51,308 nt of DNA from Candidatus Gastranaerophilales bacterium (GTDB lineage Bacteria > Cyanobacteriota > Vampirovibrionia > Gastranaerophilales > Gastranaerophilaceae): assembly GCA_944324455.1 (NCBI GenBank), contig CALUWJ010000014.1, positions 1 through 51,308 of the forward strand. The letters run 5' to 3'. A program made the translations under genes and the position numbers. How positions within the stretch are numbered: position 1 is the first letter of the stretch; each line of letters opens with the position of its first letter. This document shows, in pieces, positions 9,111-17,533 of this stretch. The notes beneath the pieces were generated by a model. That model saw nothing but the letters and a program-made list of their open reading frames with translations. It did no database searches and was not told where the DNA came from.

Positions 9111-10361
9111 AAGCTTCAAAAGGTTTTCTACTACGCCCTTTAGGGCAATTTTAACATGAAAATAGCTCAATCCGCCTTGCATATATATTGCCCAAGGCTC
9201 TCTTGTGGGGCCGTCTGCTGATAGTTCAATAGTTGAACCTTCGATAAAACTTCCCCCTGCCATTAAAAGATTACAATCATACCCCGGAACCGTATCAGGG
9301 ATTGGTGTTAAATAACTTTCAACAGGTGAATACCTTTGCACCATAGCGCAAAATGCTTGTTGTTCTTTTTCGTTATTAAATTGAATAGTTTGGATGATAT
9401 CCGTTCTTTTTGTATTTGAAGATGGAAAAGTGATAAATCCCATATCTTCAAAGACTTTTGCCGCTAAAATTGCGCCTTTATGAGCATTTGAAGTAATAGA
9501 AGGCGCCATAAAAAACCCTTGAAGCATTATTCTTGTTTGATTATGCATAGCGCCGCCCTCAGCACCTATCCCAGGGGCAGTCAGTCTTCTTGCTGCCATA
9601 TCAACATATTTTTTCTTACCTGCAATATAACCGCCTGCCTCAACAATACCGCCGCCGGGGTTTTTAATTAAACTTCCTGCAATTAAATCAGCACCAACTT
9701 CAGTTGGTTCTTGTTTTTCTATAAATTCGCCATAGCAATTATCGACAAAACAGCATATTTCAGGATTTTTATTTTTGACAATTTTAATTATTTTCTCAAT
9801 ATCTGCTATACTCAAAGGTTTTCTTAAAGAATATCCTCTTGAGCGTTGAATTAAAACCATTTTTGTATCAGGCAAAAGATATTTTTCAATATTTTCATAA
9901 TCAACATCAAGCCCATCTTTTAAAGGAACTTCAGAATATTTTACCCCATGACCCATTAGGCTTGTGTCAAAATCATCGCAATTTTCTCTACATCCGATAA
10001 TTTGCTGCATTGTGTCATAAGGTTCACCTGCAATAGAAACAAGCCTATCACCGTGTCTTAAAACTCCAAAAAGAGCGCAAGCTATCGTGTGAGAGCCTGA
10101 AACAAAATGAGGTCTAACTATTGCAGCTTCTGTTTTAAAAGTATCAGCAAAAACTTTATCTAGGGCTTCTCTACCTATATCATCGTGCCCGTAACCGGTT
10201 ACTGTGTAGAAATGTTCTTCACCGATTTTATTATTATAAAATGCGTCTAAAACCTTTTTTTGATTGTATTCTGTTATTTCATCAATATATTCAAATATAT
10301 CTTTAATTGAATTGTGTGCTTTATCTACTATTTCATTTGCTTTTAATTTTAAATCTTCCAT
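9102..10361 (-). CDS. Methionine gamma-lyase family (YnbB-like, PLP-dependent) protein
   Basis: A 419-aa fold-type I PLP enzyme of the family also labelled 'aluminium resistance protein' and found in Firmicutes and Cyanobacteria. Family segments visible are VTGYGHDDIGREALDK, RPHFVSGSHTIACALFG, GEPYDTMQQIIG, CFVDNCYGEF with the PLP aspartate, and GSLIKNPGGG with the probable Schiff-base lysine. The substrate is probably a sulfur amino acid; this is family knowledge, not proven here. AAGGAA precedes the ATG and an extended -10 TGCTAGAAT (minus strand, 10387-10394) lies upstream. The last codons (LLKLEL, stop) are written in the AAGCTTCAAAAGG segment shared with repeat block R2. Confidence 0.88.
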   Translation of the reverse strand: MEDLKLKANEIVDKAHNSIKDIFEYIDEITEYNQKKVLDAFYNNKIGEEHFYTVTGYGHDDIGREALDKVFADTFKTEAAIVRPHFVSGSHTIACALFGVLRHGDRLVSIAGEPYDTMQQIIGCRENCDDFDTSLMGHGVKYSEVPLKDGLDVDYENIEKYLLPDTKMVLIQRSRGYSLRKPLSIADIEKIIKIVKNKNPEICCFVDNCYGEFIEKQEPTEVGADLIAGSLIKNPGGGIVEAGGYIAGKKKYVDMAARRLTAPGIGAEGGAMHNQTRIMLQGFFMAPSITSNAHKGAILAAKVFEDMGFITFPSSNTKRTDIIQTIQFNNEKEQQAFCAMVQRYSPVESYLTPIPDTVPGYDCNLLMAGGSFIEGSTIELSADGPTREPWAIYMQGGLSYFHVKIALKGVVENLLKLEL

Positions 10362-10483
10362 TGCCTTATTCCTTTTCGATAAGACAATTCTAGCATTAAA
10401 AAATTATTTGTAATGTCAAAATACAAATCGAACTTTTATATATAACTTCTGTTCTTGGCGAATGTTTGAAAAGTTAATTATAA

Positions 10484-11635
10484 CTAAATTTTAGGTCCGC
10501 CAAGCGCATTATAAATATTCATTACTTTTTCGCTATACTGTTTTCCGTCCATTAAACCTGCAAAAACTTCTGCAATAAATTCATTACCCATACAGAATTT
10601 ATCACCTGTCATCGCGTAATAACCAACTTCTTGTGCTAATTGGAATTCAAGTCCATCATCTACAACTTTTTTCCATATCTTATAAGCTTCTTCAGGGCTT
10701 ATTTTTGTATCTTCATGCAAAAAATGTCCGATTTCATGATATATGATACTTTCAGGTGTGTCTGTTGCATTGTATTTTATACCAGGAAGAAAGCATTTAT
10801 TAACTTTTTTTTCTATGGCTAAATCTTTGCTAAAAATAATAGGGGTTTGAAAACGAGTTTCCTTTGTTGAAAAAGGCCTATAACCTAGTATCCCTTTTTT
10901 ATTAGGAACCATCAACATTACTTCATTGGGCATAGAAATACCTTTTTCGAACAAGTTTTCATAAGCTCTTACAATTATCTTGGCAGTTTCTAAATTATCT
11001 GCAAAATTTGCTTTATAACCCATTTGTCTCATTTTTTCTTCTAACTGTATTACTTCAGGGTTCTTTGAAACGGCCGTAAGAATTTCTTTTTCTATTCTAT
11101 TATTAACCTTCCCAGAAACATTTACATTTGTAACTATATTTTTCGAATTTAAGTCAACACCTTTAAGAGTATTGTTGACGCTTTCATCTGGGACTTTCGA
11201 AAACGCTGAATTAAATCCTTTTGGTGAATTGAAAACAGAAACAATATCTGATGTCCAAATATCTTCTCCAGCATCTAACCTGTCTAGCATTTTATTTATT
11301 TTTTCAACATTTTCTTCATTTGAAGCGCAATCCATTATCATTTCAATTCCTTCTTCACCAAATCTTTGATCACAATGTGTGCATTCATTTAATTTTAAAT
11401 TAAGAATTCTTAATCTTGCTTCAAGTTTTTGTTTCATTTTTTCAAATTGATTTAATGAATTTTGCAAACCAATTGTTGCTTTTGCGTTACAAGCTGTTGC
11501 TTCAAGCGAATTGATTATTTCTTGTGCACCATTATCAACTATCATTTGTGAATGTTTTTTAAGCATTTGAGGTTTAGAACTAAATATTTTACCCGCTTTA
11601 GAAAACAAACTCTTAGTTACATTATGAATTGACAA
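10484..11635 (-). CDS. Zincin-like metallopeptidase-domain protein, unknown function
   Basis: A 383-aa protein. The C-terminal third has HEIGHFLHE (HExxH zinc motif, about residues 300-308) and, some 50 residues on, NEFIAEVFAG, whose Glu could be the third zinc ligand, a gluzincin pattern. The N-terminal half is helical and partly coiled coil (NQFEKMKQKLEARLRILNLKL), with a CTHC pair. No signal peptide or membrane segment is clear. I favour the TTG at 11635, which has GGAG 6 bases upstream; a GTG at 11659 would add eight residues. Substrate and family are not recognised; prophage or toxin-type zincins have similar ends. Confidence 0.6.
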   Translation of the reverse strand: MSIHNVTKSLFSKAGKIFSSKPQMLKKHSQMIVDNGAQEIINSLEATACNAKATIGLQNSLNQFEKMKQKLEARLRILNLKLNECTHCDQRFGEEGIEMIMDCASNEENVEKINKMLDRLDAGEDIWTSDIVSVFNSPKGFNSAFSKVPDESVNNTLKGVDLNSKNIVTNVNVSGKVNNRIEKEILTAVSKNPEVIQLEEKMRQMGYKANFADNLETAKIIVRAYENLFEKGISMPNEVMLMVPNKKGILGYRPFSTKETRFQTPIIFSKDLAIEKKVNKCFLPGIKYNATDTPESIIYHEIGHFLHEDTKISPEEAYKIWKKVVDDGLEFQLAQEVGYYAMTGDKFCMGNEFIAEVFAGLMDGKQYSEKVMNIYNALGGPKI

Positions 11636-11764
11636 AATAAACTCCAAAAATTTTACCACATGTTAATAAAAACAAATCAAAAAATAAAATTGCTATTTTT
11701 TTGAGAATTTTGAGAATATAAAAAAATTTTAAAACACAAGGTAGTTTTATTCGCCAAATTTACT

Positions 11765-12568
11765 TCAAGATTTAACATAATAAATCAAATTATTTTTAGC
11801 AAATTCGCTTTGTGCTAATTTATTCAGTGCACGTTTTTCAATTTGTCTTATACATTCTTTGGTTACGCCATAAGAATTTCCTATTTCTTCAAGGGTTTTT
11901 TTGTTTTTATCTTCAAGACCGAATCTTAAAACTATGACATTTTTTTCTTTTTCTTTTAAGTTTTCAAGAGCTTTTTTAATATCTTTTTTAAGCTCATTAT
12001 CTATAACTTCACGTTCAACATTTTGTTTTTCATCTTCTATTATTTCATTTAAAGTTAATTCCTTATTATCAGTTAAACTTACGCCTGATTCAATAGAAAG
12101 CGCTCTTGTATAAACATTTAAAAATGTATCAATTTTTTCTTCCGTTAAATTCATTTTCTTTGCTACTTCTTTCTTTGCTACCTCTTTATTTTCTTGTTGC
12201 TCCATTTGTTGTTTTAATTTTTTATAACGAGAAAGCGTTTCTTGAATATAAACAGGGATATTATAAGCATAGGTTTGTTCTGAAATTGCTTTAAACATTG
12301 CTTGTTTAATCCACCAAGTCGCATAAGTTGCAAATTTAAAACCTAATGACGGGTTGAATTTTTCAATTGCAACAACAAGCCCGAAAATTCCCTCTTGAAC
12401 TAAATCTGAATTTGATAAAGAGGTTGATTGAATTGATTTTTGGGCAATTTTTTGAATAAGAGGAACATTTTTTTCAATCAATTGATTTCTTGCCCAAACT
12501 TCACCTTGTTTTGCTTTTAAAATTAATTCAATTTCAGTAAATTCATAATTATTTTTAAAATTTTGCAT
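11765..12568 (-). CDS. RNA polymerase sigma-70 family factor (group 2-like)
   Basis: A 267-aa sigma factor. Region 2 (DLVQEGIFGLVVAIEKFNP then FKFATYATWWIKQAM) keeps the RpoD-type -10 recognition and melting residues; a region 3 linker follows; region 4 ends TLEEIGNSYGVTKECIRQIEKRALNKL (helix-turn-helix, split here after SYGVTK). Region 1.1 is absent, so it resembles an alternative primary-like (group 2) sigma. The start is the ATG at 12568 with AAAGGGG upstream; an in-frame extension to 12649 has no ribosome site. It lies next to a 500-base regulatory gap. Confidence 0.88.
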   Translation of the reverse strand: MQNFKNNYEFTEIELILKAKQGEVWARNQLIEKNVPLIQKIAQKSIQSTSLSNSDLVQEGIFGLVVAIEKFNPSLGFKFATYATWWIKQAMFKAISEQTYAYNIPVYIQETLSRYKKLKQQMEQQENKEVAKKEVAKKMNLTEEKIDTFLNVYTRALSIESGVSLTDNKELTLNEIIEDEKQNVEREVIDNELKKDIKKALENLKEKEKNVIVLRFGLEDKNKKTLEEIGNSYGVTKECIRQIEKRALNKLAQSEFAKNNLIYYVKS

Positions 12569-12880
12569 AATAAATACCCCTTTGCAACACAAAGAAACTA
12601 CACTAATAAATCTTAGTCTAACCATTAAATAAATTTTCTTCGCCGACAAATTTAAAATAAGATATAAACTTTATATACTTAATATATCATTCAAAATCAT
12701 GTTTTTCAAGAGGTTTATTAAGACATGTTAAGTTAAAGTTCATTTTTTAAGGGTGTTCTTAATATTTCTTAATATAGGTAAATACAAGACATTATTTGCT
12801 TTTAAGACAGTCTATTAAGAAATGTAACAAACAATTACGTATTTAGCAATTTTATATTATGTATATACTTTATATATATA

Positions 12881-12960
12881 AGAGAGAAAGTAAAACCAAA
12901 ACCCGAGGAAAACCAACAATAAAATCTCCCCTTTCAGGAACTGAAAGGGTTTTTTATTGT
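12881..12960 (+). ncRNA. Candidate small RNA or attenuated leader
   Basis: A TATACT/TATATA promoter-like cluster (12864-12880) is followed about 45 bases later by a strong terminator. The short transcript implied (about 70-80 bases) would begin AGAGAGAAAG and contain a purine-rich CCCGAGGAAAA loop, with no ORF of useful length. It could be an independent small RNA or the terminated leader of the OFOR operon starting 110 bases downstream. No known RNA family is recognised. Confidence 0.4.
12916..12960 (+). terminator. Rho-independent terminator upstream of OFOR operon
   Basis: CCCTTTCAG (12929-12937), loop GAA, CTGAAAGGG (12941-12949) and then TTTTTT. Outer ACAATAAAA and TTTTATTGT also pair, giving a long interrupted stem. 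Confidence 0.85.
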
Positions 12961-13070
12961 CTAAAACTTAATATATACTTACCAAAATAAAAAATTTTCT
13001 TGAAGAAACGCAAGCTTTGTAGTATTTTTAAAGTGTATATAGTTTACAAAATAAGGGTTAAGGATTAATT

Positions 13071-14174
13071 ATGGTAAAAAAACTTATCACTCAAGACACC
13101 AGAATGTTCTTGACGGGTAATGAAGTTATTGCTTATGCAGCAAACGCTGCTGAAGCAGAATTTATGTATGGCTACCCAATTACACCTCAAAATGAAATTA
13201 TGCATACATGGTGCAAATTGCTTCCTAAAACAGAAGCAGGTTTTTTACAAACAGAAGATGAAATTTCTGCAGGTTTTTCTACAATCGGCGGTATTTTAGC
13301 AGGTAAACGCGCATTTACTGCAACTGCAGGCCCCGGTAATGTTATTATGCAAGATGCTCAATCAATGGCAGAAATGATGAGAATACCTTTTGTTTGTGCA
13401 GTTATGCAAAGAGGCGGTCCATCTACTGCTACCGTAATTTATGCTCAACAAGAAACTCGTCTTACTTGTTTTGGCGGAAATGGCGAAGGTTTTAGAATTG
13501 TATATTCAACAGCAGGACACCAAGATTTATATGATTATATGATTAAATCATTCAACACTGCTTGGAAATATCGCTTCCCGACATTTATGCTGGCTGACGG
13601 TTATCAAGGAAAAATGAGAGAACCTGTTACATTGTATGACCCTGCTTCTCGCGGTATTACAATGGAACCTACTCCGGCTGCTTTGAGAGCCCCAGGAGTG
13701 ATTGGTGTTGATAGAGAAGCAACCCATTTAAGAAATACATTTAATCTTGAAGAAGAATTAATGGAACAACTTGATAAATATCAAATTGATTACGATAAAA
13801 TGAGTAAAGAAGTTGAAGAATACCTTGAATATAAAGCTGAAGATGCTGAAGTTCTTATTATTGCTCATGGTATAGTTGCTCGCTCTGCTATGACAGCAGT
13901 TGATGAATTAAGAGCTAAAGGCATTAAAGCAGGCTTATTCAGACCAATTACAATTAGACCACTGCCAACTGAACCAATGAGAAAAGCGGTTAAAAGAGCT
14001 AAACAAGTATTGTTCACAGAATCCGCAAACGGACAACTTGCTCAAATGTGCTTAGAAAAATTATACGGCTTAACAACACCATATCAAACATTATTCAAAA
14101 TGGGTGTTGGTGTTACAGGTGACGACATTGTTGCAAAAGTTGAAACAATGGTTCGTGAAATGGCAAACGTGTAA
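13071..14174 (+). CDS. 2-oxoacid:ferredoxin oxidoreductase, alpha subunit (VorB/KorA type)
   Basis: A 367-aa alpha subunit of a four-subunit oxidoreductase that decarboxylates a 2-oxoacid to acyl-CoA and reduces ferredoxin. The N-terminal pyrimidine-binding domain shows FLTGNEVIAYAA, YGYPITPQNE, FLQTEDEISAG and MQRGGPSTAT; the C-terminal transketolase-like domain starts near EDAEVLIIAHG. The YPITPQ wording and the separate small subunits point to branched-chain 2-oxoacids or 2-oxoglutarate rather than single-chain pyruvate enzymes; the substrate cannot be fixed. AAGGA precedes the ATG. It is first in an alpha-beta-gamma-delta operon. Confidence 0.9.
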   Translation: MVKKLITQDTRMFLTGNEVIAYAANAAEAEFMYGYPITPQNEIMHTWCKLLPKTEAGFLQTEDEISAGFSTIGGILAGKRAFTATAGPGNVIMQDAQSMAEMMRIPFVCAVMQRGGPSTATVIYAQQETRLTCFGGNGEGFRIVYSTAGHQDLYDYMIKSFNTAWKYRFPTFMLADGYQGKMREPVTLYDPASRGITMEPTPAALRAPGVIGVDREATHLRNTFNLEEELMEQLDKYQIDYDKMSKEVEEYLEYKAEDAEVLIIAHGIVARSAMTAVDELRAKGIKAGLFRPITIRPLPTEPMRKAVKRAKQVLFTESANGQLAQMCLEKLYGLTTPYQTLFKMGVGVTGDDIVAKVETMVREMANV

Positions 14175-14194
14175 ATAATTAGTGAGGAAATAAA

Positions 14195-14950
14195 ATGATT
14201 ACAACATTGGATGTAAAACCTGATTTAGCTAAAGCGCAAAATGCTGCTGCGGGTGCTTCTAAATTTTGCCCAGGCTGCGGTCATGGTATGATTTTAAAAA
14301 CTTTAGCTAAAACAATAGATGAATTAGAATTAAATGAAAGAGCTGTTTTTGGCTGTGATATCGGTTGTTCATTGTTATCTTGGAATTATATGAATCTTGA
14401 TACTGTTCAAACTCACCACGGCAGAACAACTCCTGTTATATATGGTGTTACAAGAGCTAACCCTGGGACTGTTGGTATTGCATACATGGGCGATGGCGGC
14501 GGTCTTGCAATCGGTGCTCAACACCTTGTTAATGCTGCAACAAGAAGCGAAAATCTTCTTGTAATTGTTGCAAACAATACAAACTATGGTATGACAGGCG
14601 GTCAAATGAGCCCTACAACAATGCCGGGTCAAAAAACAGAAACAACACCATACGGTCGTGATTGCGAAGTAACAGGAAGACCGGCTAAAGCTGCTGAATT
14701 GGTTGCTTCTATTGCTGATCCTAATAAATCTTATGTTGCAAGAGCTTCTGTTTCAAATTTAAGAAAATTAAATTCTGTATTTAAAAAAGCTCTTAAAAAT
14801 GTAGCAGATGGCGGATATTCTTTTGTTGAAGTATTATCTGTTTGTCCTTTGAACTGGAGAACAAACAATGAAGGTACTTGGGAAAGATTAAAAACAATGG
14901 AAGAATGTTTTGAAGTAAAAGAATTTCTTGTTAAAGAAGGATTGGAGTAA
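14195..14950 (+). CDS. 2-oxoacid:ferredoxin oxidoreductase, beta (TPP-binding) subunit
   Basis: A 251-aa thiamine-diphosphate subunit. FCPGCGHG (C25, C28) supplies cluster cysteines, GDGGGLAIG begins the TPP-Mg motif and VANNTNYGMTGGQ ends it. GGQMSPTTMPGQKTETTPYGRD is the substrate-side segment typical of VorA/KorB proteins. AGGAAATAAA precedes the ATG, 20 bases after the alpha-subunit stop, so the two are co-translated from one message. Confidence 0.93.
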   Translation: MITTLDVKPDLAKAQNAAAGASKFCPGCGHGMILKTLAKTIDELELNERAVFGCDIGCSLLSWNYMNLDTVQTHHGRTTPVIYGVTRANPGTVGIAYMGDGGGLAIGAQHLVNAATRSENLLVIVANNTNYGMTGGQMSPTTMPGQKTETTPYGRDCEVTGRPAKAAELVASIADPNKSYVARASVSNLRKLNSVFKKALKNVADGGYSFVEVLSVCPLNWRTNNEGTWERLKTMEECFEVKEFLVKEGLE

Positions 14951-14953
14951 ATT

Positions 14954-15514
14954 ATGGCAAGAACAAAAATAGTTTTAGCAGGCGAAGGCGGACAAGGCGT
15001 TCAATCAGTTGCAAAAATCCTTGTTGAAGCAGGTTATGAAGCAGGAAAAGAAATTCTATATATTCCAAACTTTGGTGTAGAGCAACGTGGCGGCGTTTCA
15101 GTTGCATTTTGTCAAATTGCAGATGAAAAAATCGGCGAACCTCGCTTTGCAAAAGGCGATATTATTATTGCATTATCTGATAGAGCAATTGCAAGATGTG
15201 AAACTTATACATCTCCTGAATCTGTTGTGGTTTATGATTCATCAGTTTGCCACACAAAACCGACTGCAAAGTGTAAGGAAGTAATTGCTGTTGAAGCAAA
15301 TAAAATTGCAAATGAGCAGTTGAGCGCTCGTGTATTTAATATTATGATTTTAGGTGTATTGTTAAAAGCAACAAATGTACTAAAACTTGAAGATATTAAA
15401 AACGCTATGGAAATTGCTCTTGGTAAGAAATTTGACGCTAAACCCGAATTAAGAGAATTAAATTATAAAGCTCTTGAAATGGGTATGGCTATGGTAGAGA
15501 AAGTTGGTGTATAA
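14954..15514 (+). CDS. 2-oxoacid:ferredoxin oxidoreductase, gamma subunit
   Basis: A 186-aa gamma subunit that binds the CoA-side of the complex. The glycine-rich start GEGGQGVQSVAKILVEAG and NFGVEQRGGVSVAF are standard for KorC/VorC/PorG. It starts three bases after the beta stop and ends directly at the delta start, a tight operon. Confidence 0.92.
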   Translation: MARTKIVLAGEGGQGVQSVAKILVEAGYEAGKEILYIPNFGVEQRGGVSVAFCQIADEKIGEPRFAKGDIIIALSDRAIARCETYTSPESVVVYDSSVCHTKPTAKCKEVIAVEANKIANEQLSARVFNIMILGVLLKATNVLKLEDIKNAMEIALGKKFDAKPELRELNYKALEMGMAMVEKVGV

Positions 15515-15772
15515 ATGGCAGAAGAAATTCAATATAAAGGCTATAAAGTAGCTGATGTTGCTAAAGGAAAAGCCGATTGGTATATGTTTACAGACCTTTG
15601 CAAAGGTTGCGGTCTTTGCATGGTTAAATGTCCTAAAAAATGCTTGAAATGGTCAAAAGAAGTTGGTTTATATCAAACTCCTTGCGTTGAACCTGATCCT
15701 GAATTATGCATAGGATGCGGAACATGTGCTTTGGTTTGTCCTGATAGCGCAATTAAAGTAGTTAAAAAATAA
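15515..15772 (+). CDS. 2-oxoacid:ferredoxin oxidoreductase, delta (2x[4Fe-4S]) subunit
   Basis: An 85-aa dicluster ferredoxin that passes electrons from the TPP subunit to free ferredoxin. The two motifs are CKGCGLCMVKCP (C29, C32, C35, C39) and CIGCGTCALVCP (C65, C68, C71, C75), with two extra cysteines between them (C43, C57). The start codon abuts the gamma stop. A strong terminator follows at 15788. Confidence 0.93.
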   Translation: MAEEIQYKGYKVADVAKGKADWYMFTDLCKGCGLCMVKCPKKCLKWSKEVGLYQTPCVEPDPELCIGCGTCALVCPDSAIKVVKK

Positions 15773-15787
15773 GATAAGTAAAATATC

Positions 15788-15815
15788 AAAAAACGCCGAG
15801 CAATCGGCGTTTTTA
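15788..15815 (+). terminator. Rho-independent terminator of the OFOR operon
   Basis: AAAAACGCCGA, loop GCAA, TCGGCGTTTTT: an 11-bp perfect stem with a T tract 20 bases past the delta-subunit stop. Confidence 0.93.
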
Positions 15816-15823
15816 AATTTATT

Positions 15824-16042
15824 ATGAACGAAAAAATAAAACTTTTTAAACTTAGTCAAAACATTCAGCACTATCGAAAATTAAAAAATTTATCTCAAAA
15901 TGAATTAGCTGAAAAATTCTCTATTTCAAGAGAACATTTGGCGAAATTAGAAACTGCCAAAAGGAAAATAAGCTTAGGATTATTATTTAAACTTTGCGAT
16001 GTTTTAGGTATTTCAGAAAAAGATTTGTTTGAATTTAATTAA
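15824..16042 (+). CDS. Small XRE-family (Cro/cI) helix-turn-helix regulator
   Basis: A 72-aa protein that is a single HTH_3 domain: NIQHYRKLKNLSQNELAEKF then SISREHLAKLETAKRKIS, with the recognition helix around residues 33-45. There is no effector domain. The ATG lies directly after the operon terminator and lacks a Shine-Dalgarno. Targets are unknown; the membrane-protein gene 42 bases downstream could be co-transcribed. Confidence 0.82.
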   Translation: MNEKIKLFKLSQNIQHYRKLKNLSQNELAEKFSISREHLAKLETAKRKISLGLLFKLCDVLGISEKDLFEFN

Positions 16043-16084
16043 ATTTAGCAAACTTTTTATTTTATATGTTTTAAATAAAAAGTT

Positions 16085-17506
16085 ATGCGCATTAACAATC
16101 AAAATCAAAATTTTAAAAATATTTCAGCACTGGCTAAACCTCTTAGCGCTTTTTATAATGCGAATGCAACTATTCCGACTTTAGCTATTGAAACAGGCGT
16201 TACTTTAGGTAGAGCTAATGTTGCAAATAAAACATTCAACAAGCAAGAAGCCTTTGACAGATTAATTGAGCAGGGTGTGAGTGCCGTAATATGGATTTAT
16301 GGCGTTCAAATGCTTAAAAAAATCGGAGATTTTATAGGCAAAAATATTTTAAAAATTCCGCAAATTGATTTTGATATTGGTTTTGATTATTTAAGAAATC
16401 CAATTAAAAACAACAAAATAAACATTAAAAATCCTAAAATTTATGGCTTTAAAGCAGCCAATATTTTAACAAGCACAGCCCTGGCAACTTATTTTATCGG
16501 TTTTATTTTGCCTAAAATCAGCTATAAACTAAGCAAAAAAGCCGCAAAAGAAAATAACAAAGAAAATAAAAAAGATACACTTTTAAAAAATTATTCTTTT
16601 GATGATTTCAAAAGAAAGACTAAACCAAAAAATAAAGAAATTAAATTTACATCTTTGGCTGATAATATGGCTTCTGCCGCTCATATTTTAGAAAACAATT
16701 CAACAGCAAGATTGTTTATAACTGATTTTGGCGTAATTTCAGGAAGATGCATAAATGCTAAAACTCCGCAGATGAAAGTGGGCAATCTTTTTAGAGACAT
16801 TATTTCAATGTATTTTTATCTTTGTGCCACAAAACACACTGTTAAATTATTAAATAAAATGCCATTTTTAGCTAAAAACGCTGATATAGACCCAAAAATT
16901 TTAGATTTAATCAATCAAATGTTAATTGAAAATAAAGATAAAATTAATTTTGACGATTTTCTAAAATCAACCGTTGGTGAAATTTCAAAAGAAGATTTAG
17001 AAAAACTGGATGGTTTATTTAAAGATAAAAAAGTTGTTTCATTAGATGAATTTTCAAAAACTTTCCCTTCTAATTTTGAAAAAGCAAAATTAATGACCCA
17101 ACTGCAGCCATTTTTTGAAGAAAATCCGATTTTAGATAAAAATGAAGCAAAAGATGTTTTATCTAATGGACTTATAACAGAACCAAAATTTTTAAAATCA
17201 ATCTTTGAAAAAGCAACCAATGGAGCTTCATCTGACCAATTTAAATATGTTTCAGCTAAAAAATTAGATTCGATAAGACAATCTATTGTTGATTACATAG
17301 CTCAAATTGACTCCAATTTAAAAGGTGAAGAATTTAATAAAGATTTTCTTCAAGAAATAAGCAATACAAACATAAGAACCAATTTTATAAGATATGGAGT
17401 TGGGGTTTTTGTTTCTATTTTAGCACTGGGATATTTAATTCCAAAAGTGCAATATATGATTGTTAAAGCTCTTTCAAACAAAGATAAAACACAAAACAAG
17501 CAATAA
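16085..17506 (+). CDS. Hypothetical membrane-associated protein
   Basis: A 473-aa protein of no recognised family. Hydrophobic segments are visible near residues 60-80, 125-145 (ILTSTALATYFIGFILP), about 235-255 and 440-460 (YGVGVFVSILALGYLIP), separated by Lys/Asn-rich and helical segments. The region around residues 270-390 has two EF-hand-spaced helical repeats with Asp-rich loops (ENKDKINFDDFL, DKKVVSLDEFSK) but no canonical calcium loop. The start ATG at 16085 has no Shine-Dalgarno. It sits between a small HTH gene and an APC permease. Confidence 0.65.
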   Translation: MRINNQNQNFKNISALAKPLSAFYNANATIPTLAIETGVTLGRANVANKTFNKQEAFDRLIEQGVSAVIWIYGVQMLKKIGDFIGKNILKIPQIDFDIGFDYLRNPIKNNKINIKNPKIYGFKAANILTSTALATYFIGFILPKISYKLSKKAAKENNKENKKDTLLKNYSFDDFKRKTKPKNKEIKFTSLADNMASAAHILENNSTARLFITDFGVISGRCINAKTPQMKVGNLFRDIISMYFYLCATKHTVKLLNKMPFLAKNADIDPKILDLINQMLIENKDKINFDDFLKSTVGEISKEDLEKLDGLFKDKKVVSLDEFSKTFPSNFEKAKLMTQLQPFFEENPILDKNEAKDVLSNGLITEPKFLKSIFEKATNGASSDQFKYVSAKKLDSIRQSIVDYIAQIDSNLKGEEFNKDFLQEISNTNIRTNFIRYGVGVFVSILALGYLIPKVQYMIVKALSNKDKTQNKQ

Positions 17507-17521
17507 TAAAGATTTTTATGA

Positions 17522-17527
17522 TATGAT
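17522..17527 (+). promoter_or_regulatory. -10 box of a probable leaderless permease transcript
   Basis: TATGAT with exactly 6 bases to the ATG at 17534, and no Shine-Dalgarno. The box lies just after the stop of the preceding membrane-protein gene. Confidence 0.45.
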
Positions 17528-17533
17528 TTTCAT

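Larger units (their letters stand above)
12569..13070. promoter_or_regulatory. Regulatory gap between sigma factor and OFOR operon
   Basis: This 500-base gap separates divergent genes and has no convincing ORF. It contains five copies of TTAAGA/TCTTAA at 12718, 12757, 12767, 12802 and 12815, TATACT/TATATA promoter-like boxes at 12864-12880, a terminator at 12916-12960 and the AAGGA ribosome site of the first OFOR gene just before 13071. Confidence 0.6.

Noticed and set aside
8568-9159. Open frames on both strands of the purB-lyase gap
   Set aside because: They coincide with GC-rich repeat block R2, including exact direct repeats; no protein family is visible.
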